DNA of 26,620 bases from the IMG/VR virus record IMGVR_UViG_3300033182_000574, positions 1 through 26,620 of that record; one strand, given 5' to 3'. The stretch comes from a virus. This document shows, one piece after another, positions 17,655 to 23,852 of the stretch (its first letter is position 1; each line of letters starts with the position of its first letter). The translations under genes and the position numbers were made by a program. The notes beneath the pieces are model-generated. The model was not told where the DNA came from. It saw only the letters and a list, made by a program, of their open reading frames with translations, and made no database searches.

Positions 17655-18515
17655 ATGTTTACACCAACTGGATTTTTTAAACCCGCTGCAGTACGATTCG
17701 ACCCAACATTAGATGGAACATTATCCCTTGCATATCATTGGGATTGGACAGATTCATCAACAATGACTTTAGATGGTACTGATGTAGATGATATTACTGA
17801 TAAGGTCCAATCAATAACATTAGATTCTTTTTCAACAGTAGCAGGTTCAGGCACATCAGATGCAACATTCTCTACTGATAAAACTGTATTTAGTGGAGAT
17901 AGTGCATATTACAATCCAAATGGTGGAGTTTCTTGGGTGCCTGATGAACTGATGGGAGACCAAGACTTTACTGTTGTTCTTTTATGTACTACTGATTTTA
18001 GTTCTTTTCCTAGTAATTCAATTATTGCACCTTGGCAGATATCTGGTAAACAATCAGATGATGATAACGGACATAATAATACGAGAATGACTCAGTTTTA
18101 TCCAGGCTATGACCCATACAGTAATCCTGATTGTTCAACAACAGGAGATTACTATTACTCTATTATGAGATTCGATGGTGGTTTTACTGGTCAGAAACAA
18201 AGATATGACCAAACTACTGGAGAAGCTGAAAGAAATATGTACACATATATTAACGATTATTCTAATACTGATATAGCTGTAAATCTTAACAATAATACAA
18301 TATGTTCAAGGAGTGAAATCTTCACTTTCCCAGAAGGTGCAACTTCTAGAGCAGGTATGGTTATAGGTGCTAGGTCAGAAGGGAACGTAGCATCAGGTGG
18401 TAGTATTGATGGTGAATGGTATGGTGATATGTACCATGTGCTTGTATATTCTTCAGCATTAAGTCAAACAAATATCAATGATTTATATACCGAATGGGTA
18501 ACATCTTATTCATAA
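17655..18515 (+). CDS. Lectin-fold (LamG/ConA-like) tail protein
   Basis: A 286-residue beta-rich protein and the last gene of the late operon. The ending, GEWYGDMYHVLVYSSALSQ followed by NINDLYTEWVTSY, is the usual signature of laminin-G/concanavalin-like domains (gxixdvrvYnraLs..ei..ly). Before it, SMTLDGTDVDDITDKVQS and DFTVVLLCTTDF are consistent with the beta-jelly-roll core. Such domains bind glycans, so it may add sugar binding to the tail surface. The first 20 residues look like an attachment peptide. Two terminators follow within 65 bases. Confidence 0.65.
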   Translation: MFTPTGFFKPAAVRFDPTLDGTLSLAYHWDWTDSSTMTLDGTDVDDITDKVQSITLDSFSTVAGSGTSDATFSTDKTVFSGDSAYYNPNGGVSWVPDELMGDQDFTVVLLCTTDFSSFPSNSIIAPWQISGKQSDDDNGHNNTRMTQFYPGYDPYSNPDCSTTGDYYYSIMRFDGGFTGQKQRYDQTTGEAERNMYTYINDYSNTDIAVNLNNNTICSRSEIFTFPEGATSRAGMVIGARSEGNVASGGSIDGEWYGDMYHVLVYSSALSQTNINDLYTEWVTSYS

Positions 18516-18521
18516 AACTTC

Positions 18522-18541
18522 CACCGATTTAAGGTGTTTTT
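18522..18541 (+). terminator. Weak terminator after the late operon
   Basis: CACC and GGTG pair around a GATTTAA loop and are followed directly by TTTTT. The stem is only 4 pairs, so on its own it would be inefficient. Confidence 0.5.
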
Positions 18542-18553
18542 ATATATATCAGG

Positions 18554-18580
18554 CCACTCCAATAGGGGTGGTTTTTTTTT
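18554..18580 (+). terminator. Strong rho-independent terminator of the late operon
   Basis: CCACTCC pairs with GGGGTGG (7 pairs, one G-U) around an AATA loop and is followed by nine T residues. It ends the run of genes that terminates with the lectin-fold protein. Confidence 0.9.
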
Positions 18581-18589
18581 GACATGAAA

Positions 18590-18631
18590 AACCCCCAAGC
18601 AAGCAATAGGAGATAAAGCAACTTGGGGGTT
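18590..18631. other. 10-bp perfect inverted repeat with 22-base loop
   Basis: AACCCCCAAG (18590-18599) and CTTGGGGGTT (18622-18631) are perfect complements, GC-rich in an AT-rich genome. On the minus strand the second arm is followed by TTTTT, so it would act as a terminator for any leftward transcript. On the plus strand there is no U tract, so there it is more likely a protein site or part of an RNA. No minus-strand gene is visible to the right that would need it. Confidence 0.7.
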
Positions 18632-18654
18632 AATCCGCATAAAAACTAAAGAGT

Positions 18655-18724
18655 AACGTAAACATGGCAGTGTTTCATTACAGTATATTATATGTTTAAC
18701 TTTATATACTGATACGTTTTTTTT
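18655..18724 (+). ncRNA. Candidate three-way-junction RNA element
   Basis: AACGTA (18655-18660) pairs with TACGTT (18713-18718). Inside this closing stem are a small hairpin (AACA with TGTT, 18661-18674) and a longer one (CAGTATAT with ATATACTG, 18681-18688 and 18704-18711). Eight T residues begin within the closing stem and run to 18724. This could be a terminator-tailed small RNA, the leader of the early operon, or AT-rich chance pairing; the T run after nested stems favours an RNA 3' end. Confidence 0.35.
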
Positions 18725-18732
18725 AAAATTTC

Positions 18733-18740
18733 TATATTTA
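18733..18740 (+). promoter_or_regulatory. Candidate early promoter -10
   Basis: TATATTTA lies in the AT-rich 40 bases before the first early gene and differs from the Bacteroidota -7 consensus TAnnTTTG only in its last base. It is followed by AATAAGGAGTATATGA-ATG, with the best ribosome site of the region. No clear upstream box is seen. Position after the late terminators makes a promoter here necessary; the exact element is uncertain. Confidence 0.3.
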
Positions 18741-18765
18741 TATTAAACTAATAAGGAGTATATGA

Positions 18766-19281
18766 ATGAATATGGAGAAATATTTAGAGGTACATTACAA
18801 AGAAATCCGAAATAAGGTTCGTAAGGTTACAAAGAATCATCAAAATTCAGATGATTTATTAAACGATTTAATCATTAACTTACTGGAAAAACCATCTCAC
18901 TACCAATATGATTTGTTAGAAAAGAATAAAGTGCAGAATTGGTTTACCACATCAGCTAAGATGCAGTTCGCATCAAAGACATCACCTTTCTTTTACAAAT
19001 ACAAAAAGTTCTCAATGAATTCTAATGAACTTCAGTTGTGGAAATATGCTGAAGAAGAGAATAGTGATTTGGATATTGAGAAAATGAGGAAAGATATCAG
19101 TTCAGTTACCGAAATATATAATGTATATGAGAAAACGTTGTTAAGAGAACATCTACTTTACGGAAAATCATTCTCTGAAATTAGTAGAGAGTATAAAATA
19201 AATCGAAAGTATATCTCAGAAACAATAACCCCTCGTAAAAAAGAAGTTATAATAAAATTAAAGAAGTTATGGAACAAATAG
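18766..19281 (+). CDS. Sigma-70-like transcription factor
   Basis: A 171-residue protein with the layout of a minimal, ECF/gp55-like sigma factor. Residues about 5-75 resemble region 2: a helix (YLEVHYKEIRNKVRKVT), an acidic SDDLLNDLIINLLEKP helix typical of core-polymerase contact, and QNWFTTSAKMQF. Residues about 117-168 resemble region 4, with a helix-turn-helix at 134-154 (KSFSEISREYKINRKYISE). The linker is charged. It is the first gene of the early operon, with AAGGAG ahead of its start, as expected for a factor that redirects host RNA polymerase to later phage genes. Candidate targets are the TTATATAA motifs in the late gaps. It could also be an anti-sigma or plain DNA-binding regulator, but the two-domain pattern favours sigma. 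Confidence 0.65.
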   Translation: MNMEKYLEVHYKEIRNKVRKVTKNHQNSDDLLNDLIINLLEKPSHYQYDLLEKNKVQNWFTTSAKMQFASKTSPFFYKYKKFSMNSNELQLWKYAEEENSDLDIEKMRKDISSVTEIYNVYEKTLLREHLLYGKSFSEISREYKINRKYISETITPRKKEVIIKLKKLWNK

Positions 19282-19445
19282 TATTTCAAGTAATCGGTGT
19301 CTTAGCAACAATAGGTTTGTTAGGATTTGGATTATCAAAACTAATTTTGTATATTAAGTACAATTGGGTTTGGAGTAATCCATTAAAACAATACATCAGA
19401 AAAGTAGTGATGGATTATTTAAAAGAATTGAGTAAAGATGATTGA
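19269..19445 (+). CDS. Small membrane protein, 58 residues
   Basis: This short gene starts inside the end of the sigma-like gene (13-base overlap) and itself overlaps the next ATG by 8 bases. It encodes a single hydrophobic N-terminal segment (VFQVIGVLATIGLLGFGLSKLIL) followed by YIKYNWVW and a basic, amphipathic C-terminal helix (QYIRKVVMDYLKELSKDD). A single-span inner membrane protein with a cytoplasmic tail is predicted. Its overlaps on both sides support it as real. Function unknown. Confidence 0.65.
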   Translation: MEQIVFQVIGVLATIGLLGFGLSKLILYIKYNWVWSNPLKQYIRKVVMDYLKELSKDD

Positions 19446-19695
19446 GATAATTGGATTAGCGATACTATGTAACTTATTTGTACACTGGTTCGAGCCCGTG
19501 CAACAACCTAAGTTATGGATTATAGAAAAATTAAGGATGCCTGATTGGATGGCAATGCCTTTTATTTGTAGTAAATGTGCAGGATTATGGTTTGGTTTAC
19601 TATACTTTCAGAATCTATGGTTAGGAGTAATCACATCGTTGGTTGCATACCTAATTGATAATCTAATTTACTATGTTGAATTTAAGAAAAGATAA
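19438..19695 (+). CDS. Membrane protein with a CxxC motif (DUF1360-like)
   Basis: An 85-residue protein with an N-terminal hydrophobic helix (EIIGLAILCNLFVHWF), a central PFICSKCAGLWFGLLYF motif and a final membrane segment (LWLGVITSLVAYLIDNLIYY). The P-F-x-C-x-x-C-x-x-L-W-x-G pattern resembles the DUF1360 type, small membrane proteins with a CxxC next to a tryptophan. A metal or redox role for the cysteines is possible. It is coupled with the preceding small membrane protein by overlap, suggesting they act together, perhaps at the host envelope. Confidence 0.6.
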   Translation: MIEIIGLAILCNLFVHWFEPVQQPKLWIIEKLRMPDWMAMPFICSKCAGLWFGLLYFQNLWLGVITSLVAYLIDNLIYYVEFKKR

Positions 19696-19699
19696 TATT

Positions 19700-19936
19700 A
19701 TGAATGCAAAAAGAATAAAACAATTACACGCTGGTGGTAGAAGTATTTCATCACTTGCTCAACAATTTGAGGTATCTGAGAAGGAAATAAAGGCGGTTCT
19801 ATATGTAACTACCATTTACAATGAGAAACCTCAAGAGAACAAAAATGAGAAGGTAATTGAACAATTAGAAGAGTTTTTGGGTTTTAACGAAGAAGAGGAT
19901 TATGGCTACGATTCAGAAGAAGATGGAGAAGAGTGA
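19700..19936 (+). CDS. Small helix-turn-helix protein
   Basis: Read from the ATG at 19700, 78 residues. An upstream in-frame ATG at 19673 overlaps the previous gene and has no advantage. Residues about 5-35 (KQLHAGGRSISSLAQQFEVSEKEIKAVL) form a helix-turn-helix of the resolvase/Trp-repressor-like type. The C-terminal half is very acidic (LEEFLGFNEEEDYG, DSEEDGEE). A short DNA-binding head with an acidic tail fits a transcriptional regulator or a partner of a DNA-binding protein. It overlaps the next gene by 35 bases. Confidence 0.6.
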   Translation: MNAKRIKQLHAGGRSISSLAQQFEVSEKEIKAVLYVTTIYNEKPQENKNEKVIEQLEEFLGFNEEEDYGYDSEEDGEE

Positions 19937-20249
19937 ATTAGATAAGTTTGTAGAGATTTATTTAGATAGAAAGAAAACAACACCAAAGATAGATAGAGTT
20001 GTTACTTATAAACTTTACAATGCATTCTTTCCAATGAAACAAAGAGATGTTAATGCATGTACTTGTATGGATAGAGATACTGATGCTAAGGTTGCTAAGT
20101 ACATTGAAACAAATTATACATTAGAAGAACCTCTACCAATTGAATCAACTACTGAGATTGATATGAGTTCTATGCTAGCACCAAAACCTAAAAGGGGTAG
20201 ACCTAAAGGAGGTAAAAACAAAAAGAATGAGAGTAAGACTAACGGATGA
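19902..20249 (+). CDS. Hypothetical protein with basic AT-hook-like tail
   Basis: A 115-residue protein with AAGAGG just upstream of the ATG. The N-terminal part is helical (ELDKFVEIYLDRKK), the middle contains a C-T-C cysteine pair (NACTCMDRDTDAKVAKYI), and the C-terminus has KPKRGRPKGGKNKKN. That includes R-G-R-P, the core of an AT-hook that grips the minor groove of AT-rich DNA. A DNA-binding accessory protein, perhaps for replication or packaging, is plausible. It overlaps both neighbours (35 and 23 bases), so the four genes from the HTH protein to TerS form one translational block. Confidence 0.5.
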   Translation: MATIQKKMEKSELDKFVEIYLDRKKTTPKIDRVVTYKLYNAFFPMKQRDVNACTCMDRDTDAKVAKYIETNYTLEEPLPIESTTEIDMSSMLAPKPKRGRPKGGKNKKNESKTNG

Positions 20250-20655
20250 AATGATTAGAAACAACTCAGGAGGAGACCTGTGGGATTATCTTTTTGAAGG
20301 TGTACCTTTACCTAAAAGAATAGTAGATAGTATCTCAGAAGAAGAGAAATGGAAATCTGAAGGAATCGAATGGGTGGAGAGTTTATTATTAGAAGATGAA
20401 GAATATCAAATATTAGAAACTGATGATAGATATGCTTACACTTCTAAAGGTAGAGTTTTTAATTTGAAATATAAAAACAAAATAAAAGTGATGAAGTATG
20501 CTAATTCACTCAGATGTCATATGGGTAAAAAGATTCACAATATGAATAAGTTAATTAAAGATAAATGGGGTGAAGATGTAAGTTATGAAACACTTTGTAA
20601 GGAAGCAAAGGAAATGGTTACACAAATAGATATGTCATCATCAAGAAGGAGATAA
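20227..20655 (+). CDS. Hypothetical protein with NUMOD-like segment
   Basis: A 142-residue protein. The ATG at 20227 overlaps the previous gene by 23 bases; a second in-frame ATG at 20251 also exists, and AAAGGAGG at 20205 is 14 bases before the first. Residues about 60-95 (TDDRYAYTSKGRVFNLKYKNKIKV) look like a NUMOD4-type beta module with the usual Y-x-x-S-x-x-G-R-V-x-N/S-L pattern. The rest is helical and basic (ANSLRCHMGKKIHNMNKLIKDKWG), with no intact HNH motif. It may be a DNA-binding protein derived from a homing endonuclease, or an accessory protein for TerS, whose gene begins 5 bases downstream. Confidence 0.45.
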   Translation: MRVRLTDEMIRNNSGGDLWDYLFEGVPLPKRIVDSISEEEKWKSEGIEWVESLLLEDEEYQILETDDRYAYTSKGRVFNLKYKNKIKVMKYANSLRCHMGKKIHNMNKLIKDKWGEDVSYETLCKEAKEMVTQIDMSSSRRR

Positions 20656-20659
20656 TATT

Positions 20660-21043
20660 ATGGGAAGGAAACCTGGCGATACAAATAAGAAAGCAGAAGC
20701 TCATATCAATGAGTGTATTGTTTTTATTACAAGAGATTCCATTTCACATGGTGATTGGTGTAGATATGCTGTAAAAGAGTATGGTATGACCACAAGAAGA
20801 GCTGAGATGATTTGGAGTAAGGCATGGGATGTGTTAAGAGAACGATATCAGAAAGATGCTGAAGAGAATCTAACACAAGCTTTATTACGTTTAGATGATT
20901 TATATCGTAAAGCAACTGAAGAAGGTGGAGATTGGAATACAAGAGCAAACATCCTAAGAGAGAAGAATAAACTATTGGGGTTACATACTGAGAAGATTGA
21001 AACCAAATCACAAATAGAACTCCGTTTCGATTTCGATGAATAA
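20660..21043 (+). CDS. Terminase small subunit
   Basis: A 127-residue protein with a helix-turn-helix-like N-terminal region (CIVFITRDSISHGDWCRYAVKEYGMTTRRAEMIWSKAW) followed by long helices (LTQALLRLDDLYRKATEEGGDWNTRANILREKNKLLGL) and an acidic end. The ending RLD-D-Y-x-x-A...N-x-x-x-x-L-R-E-K-N-K-L-L-G is typical of TerS-type proteins, in which the ring-forming helices follow the DNA-binding domain. It would recognise the packaging site and pass DNA to the large subunit. TerL is about 760 bases downstream, separated by the initiator-like gene, an uncommon arrangement. Confidence 0.72.
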   Translation: MGRKPGDTNKKAEAHINECIVFITRDSISHGDWCRYAVKEYGMTTRRAEMIWSKAWDVLRERYQKDAEENLTQALLRLDDLYRKATEEGGDWNTRANILREKNKLLGLHTEKIETKSQIELRFDFDE

Positions 21044-21098
21044 AGATTTGGATAATTCAGAATTATTTTGTATATTAGTAAAAACTAAAAGGAGTAAC

Positions 21099-21797
21099 AT
21101 GGCAAGTAAATTAAAAAGAATGATGGGTAATAACGCCCATTGGACAATCAACAAGTATTTAGCAAAGAAGATAGGTTTAAATGAAACCTTAGTTCTACAA
21201 CATCTAATTGATTGGAGTGATTACCATAAAAAAGGTGAGATATTCCAAACATACGAACAAATGATTGGGGAATTAAGTTTATCAGAATATTCTATCAAAC
21301 AAGCGGTTAAGAAACTGAAAGAACTTAACCTTATATCAGTAGAGAGAAAAGGTATTGGTTATAAGAACTATTACCTACTGAATGAAGATGAAATTTATCA
21401 TATTTTACAATCTCCCACTAGTGAGGTGAATTCAACTCACTGGTCAGAGAAATCTTCAGAACATACTAATTCAACTATGAGTGAGGGTGAAATCAACTCA
21501 CCAGTGAATACTAATTCAACTATGAGTGAGGGTGAAATCAACTCACCAGTGAATACTAATTCAACTATGAGTGAGGGTGAAATCACTACCACTGGTGATG
21601 GTGAAATTGGTAGGACCATTAACAAGAATATAGCTAACAACAATATATTTAGTAACAATGTACTTAAAAAGAATATAGTTAAGCAAAGGGCATCAGTTTC
21701 ATCTAACGATTCAACTGATGGAGAGGTTGAAGATAGTCCTGTAAAATATTCTAAATCTCAGATGGATAAATTTTATGAAGTATTTGGAGATTCTTAG
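21099..21797 (+). CDS. Winged-helix replication initiator-like protein
   Basis: Read from the ATG at 21099, which has AAAAGGAGTAAC before it, giving 232 residues. An in-frame ATG at 21036 overlaps TerS and looks less likely. Residues about 10-100 form a winged helix (WTINKYLAKKIGLNETLVLQHLIDW, then YEQMIGELSLSEYSIKQAVKKLKELNLISVERKGIGYKNYY), the fold of phage replication initiators and DnaD-like loaders. Residues about 122-166 are three copies of a 15-residue repeat, and the C-terminus is a Ser/Asp-rich linker with a short tail (KYSKSQMDKFYEVFGDS), the size of a helicase- or primase-contact peptide. Its likely role is to melt the origin and recruit host replisome parts; the phage encodes no polymerase of its own. 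Confidence 0.6.
   Translation: MASKLKRMMGNNAHWTINKYLAKKIGLNETLVLQHLIDWSDYHKKGEIFQTYEQMIGELSLSEYSIKQAVKKLKELNLISVERKGIGYKNYYLLNEDEIYHILQSPTSEVNSTHWSEKSSEHTNSTMSEGEINSPVNTNSTMSEGEINSPVNTNSTMSEGEITTTGDGEIGRTINKNIANNNIFSNNVLKKNIVKQRASVSSNDSTDGEVEDSPVKYSKSQMDKFYEVFGDS
21417..21620. repeat. Iteron-like repeats and palindrome inside the initiator gene
   Basis: Three direct 45-base units begin at 21462, 21507 and 21552 (the third diverges after about 33 bases). Each contains ATGAGTGAGGGTGAAATCA, and the first two also hold CAACTCACCAGTG. Upstream, 21420-21441 is a near-perfect 22-base palindrome (AGTGAG, TGAATTCA, CTCACT) related to the repeats by GTGAG and CTCAC. Direct repeats inside an initiator gene are the layout of the lambda origin in O, so this is a good candidate replication origin. 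The matching peptide repeat may be a by-product. Confidence 0.6.
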
Positions 21798-21799
21798 CA

Positions 21800-23035
21800 A
21801 TGAAGATAACAGGATTTAAACCACATAAGAAACAAAAAGATATAATTGATTCTATCCTTTCAGATGAAACTATGTTTCACTCTGTTGTAGTGGGTAGACA
21901 GTTTGGCAAGACTTTAATGTCTATCAATCTACTTATGTACTTTGGGTTGAATAACAACAATTCTAAGATACTATGGATATCTCCAGTATATTCACAATCA
22001 GCAAAAGTATTCCAACAAATCTTTCAATCCCTACACCCAGCAGGATTGATTAAATCTGCAAACAAATCTGATTTCGTTATTCAGTTAATCAATGGTACAA
22101 CCATTTGGTTTAAATCATCAGAAAGACCTGAAACTATTAGAGGTTTATCTATTCAGTATGCATTCATTGACGAATCACAAGATGTAAAGGATATTGCTTG
22201 GAAACAATCTATTCTACCTACTCTAACTGCAGCAGGTAAGAAGTGTATCATCACAGGTACTCCTAAAAGAAAGAATTGGTTCTATGATATCTTTATGATG
22301 GGTAAATCAGATACACATACTAACTATCGTTCATATCATGGTGCATCAATTGATTCTCCTTATGTTTCACAACAATTTATTGAAGAACAAAAGAGAACCC
22401 TACCACCAAAGATATTTAAGCAAGAGTTCTTGGCTGAATGGCAAGATAATGAAGGTTCAGTATTTCAAGGAATTGATAATGTTTGTATTTGGGATAATTG
22501 GCCTGATAGACATAGAGATATGAGGGTATATGGTGGATTGGATATTGGTAACAAAGGTGATTATACAGTCCTTACTATTATAGATGAGTTAGGTAGAGTA
22601 TTGTATATATGGAGAGAGAATAAGACTGAGTACTCTCTAATCGTAGATAAAGTTGTGGAGATATGCAAACACTATAAGGTATCAGATTTACTCTTAGAAG
22701 TAAACGGAGTGGGAGACCCGATATACGAAATGGTAAAGAAAAAATATAGTAGAACAACACCACTAACACAAACACAACAAACAAAAGAGAATATCATCAG
22801 AAGATTGATGGGTGATATACAAGACCATGCAATAGAACTACCATCACATAACTTATTTCCTTCTCTAAGTGAAGAACTAGAAATATTTGAGTATGAGGTA
22901 CTACCATCAGGTAAAATACGTTATACACATCCACAAGGGTTTCACGATGATTGTGTAATATCTCTTGCAATGGCAAATTGGAATAGAGTAAATTCAAAGA
23001 GAGGTAGTGGTATAAAGATAGGAAGCTTACGATGA
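21800..23035 (+). CDS. Terminase large subunit
   Basis: A 411-residue protein with both domains of TerL. Walker A is GRQFGKT at 32-38, Walker B is YAFIDE at 120-125 with the catalytic glutamate E125, and the coupling motif is TGTP at 152-155. The RNase H-fold nuclease carries D248 in GGLDIGNKGD, E300 in LLLEVNGVGD and the acidic pair D383-D384 in GFHDDCVISLAMA. It pumps DNA into the prohead and cuts it. The gene follows the initiator by 2 bases and overlaps the next small gene by ATGA. The length is on the short side of the family. Confidence 0.95.
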   Translation: MKITGFKPHKKQKDIIDSILSDETMFHSVVVGRQFGKTLMSINLLMYFGLNNNNSKILWISPVYSQSAKVFQQIFQSLHPAGLIKSANKSDFVIQLINGTTIWFKSSERPETIRGLSIQYAFIDESQDVKDIAWKQSILPTLTAAGKKCIITGTPKRKNWFYDIFMMGKSDTHTNYRSYHGASIDSPYVSQQFIEEQKRTLPPKIFKQEFLAEWQDNEGSVFQGIDNVCIWDNWPDRHRDMRVYGGLDIGNKGDYTVLTIIDELGRVLYIWRENKTEYSLIVDKVVEICKHYKVSDLLLEVNGVGDPIYEMVKKKYSRTTPLTQTQQTKENIIRRLMGDIQDHAIELPSHNLFPSLSEELEIFEYEVLPSGKIRYTHPQGFHDDCVISLAMANWNRVNSKRGSGIKIGSLR

Positions 23036-23178
23036 AAGGTAAAGAAAAGAAATTTACAACTAATGATTTGGGTATTACTGATATCCATGTATATCTAAAC
23101 AACTTACTATACATTCAGATGTTAAAGGATGCTAAGAACGATAAAGAAATCAAATACGAAATCCAAAAACAAAAGTAA
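23032..23178 (+). CDS. Small hypothetical protein, 48 residues
   Basis: This gene overlaps the TerL stop by ATGA and the next gene's ATG by 1 base (TAATG), which strongly supports it despite its size. The sequence is basic and helical (DIHVYLNNLLYIQMLKDAKNDKEI). No motif is recognised. Position between TerL and a GIY-YIG-like protein suggests a packaging or DNA-processing accessory. Confidence 0.6.
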   Translation: MKGKEKKFTTNDLGITDIHVYLNNLLYIQMLKDAKNDKEIKYEIQKQK

Positions 23179-23582
23179 TGTGGTATTATAAAGATACTAA
23201 CATAGTAGTAAGGGATACACCAGATAGAGCGGTAGGATTCATTTATATGATAACTCATCAACCTACTGGGTTATATTACATTGGTAAGAAATCACTTTAC
23301 TCAAATAGAACCCTTCCACCACTAAAAGGTAAGAAACGTAAACGTAGAGTAACGAAAGAAAGTGATTGGAGAGAATACTATTCATCTAATGATTGGATTA
23401 GAGAAATGGTAAGAGAAGGTAAAGAGGATGAGTTTAGAAGAGAGATAATCGATTTTTGTTATTCAAAGAAATCATTGGGTTATTATGAAGTTTACTTTCA
23501 GATGTATTATGGTGTATTGGAAGATGATAATGCACTCAACGGAAACATCTTAGGTAAGTACTTTAGGAAAGATTTAACATAA
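23178..23582 (+). CDS. GIY-YIG-like nuclease next to TerL
   Basis: A 134-residue protein. Residues 20-38 (GFIYMITHQPTGLYYIGKK) carry a G-F-I-Y...Y-Y-I-G version of the GIY-YIG motif. A basic stretch follows (LPPLKGKKRKRRVTKESDW, about 47-65), then EYYSSNDWIREMV and FRREIIDFCYSKKSLGYYEVYFQ, whose glutamate is a plausible metal ligand. The layout with K-R-rich loop, ESDW and YY-S is one I associate with a family of small phage endonucleases. Role uncertain: intron-less homing, host DNA damage, or processing at the packaging site, given that it lies directly after TerL. Confidence 0.6.
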   Translation: MWYYKDTNIVVRDTPDRAVGFIYMITHQPTGLYYIGKKSLYSNRTLPPLKGKKRKRRVTKESDWREYYSSNDWIREMVREGKEDEFRREIIDFCYSKKSLGYYEVYFQMYYGVLEDDNALNGNILGKYFRKDLT

Positions 23583-23592
23583 ACTTATGTTG

Positions 23593-23600
23593 TATATTTG
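23593..23600 (+). promoter_or_regulatory. Candidate Bacteroidota-type promoter -7 element
   Basis: TATATTTG fits TAnnTTTG exactly and lies 10 bases after the GIY-YIG-like gene, at the start of a 450-base stretch without a clear gene. The expected TTTG about 20 bases upstream is only weakly present (TTTA at 23562). It would transcribe the start-less ORF, the structured segment and the HNH gene. Confidence 0.3.
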
Positions 23601-23611
23601 TAGAGTAATAA

Positions 23612-23770
23612 GTAATAAACAGCAAATCAAATTTCAAAACAAGCAATCTTAGATTAAATTTAGAATTTAGTAACAAACGACTAAAAGATTTAAAAACTAA
23701 GTATAAGTTTGAATCTGAGATGAACTTCGATAGTTTAATTACTGATTCAGTAAAAGTAAATAAAATATGA
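23612..23770 (+). pseudogene. Start-less small ORF, RHH-like sequence
   Basis: A 52-codon open frame with no ATG, GTG or TTG until an internal ATG at 23720 and an upstream stop at 23609. The translation looks protein-like: NKRLKDLKTKYKFESEMNFD followed by SLITDSVKV, the spacing of a short ribbon-helix-helix-type DNA-binding protein (L-K-x-L-K-x-K...S...DSLI). Either it starts at a non-standard codon or it is the decayed end of a gene. The AT-rich surroundings make chance openness possible. Confidence 0.35.
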
Positions 23771-23852
23771 GAAACAATTAAGATTTCGAAGAACACTTGC
23801 TATTAGTATCTATTCCCAAAGAGAATGTATAAGCTCCTTAGAACTCTTTAAA

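Noticed and set aside
21462-21596. CRISPR-like or VNTR array in the initiator gene
   Set aside because: Units are contiguous with no spacers, and in-frame; iterons or a peptide repeat explain them better.
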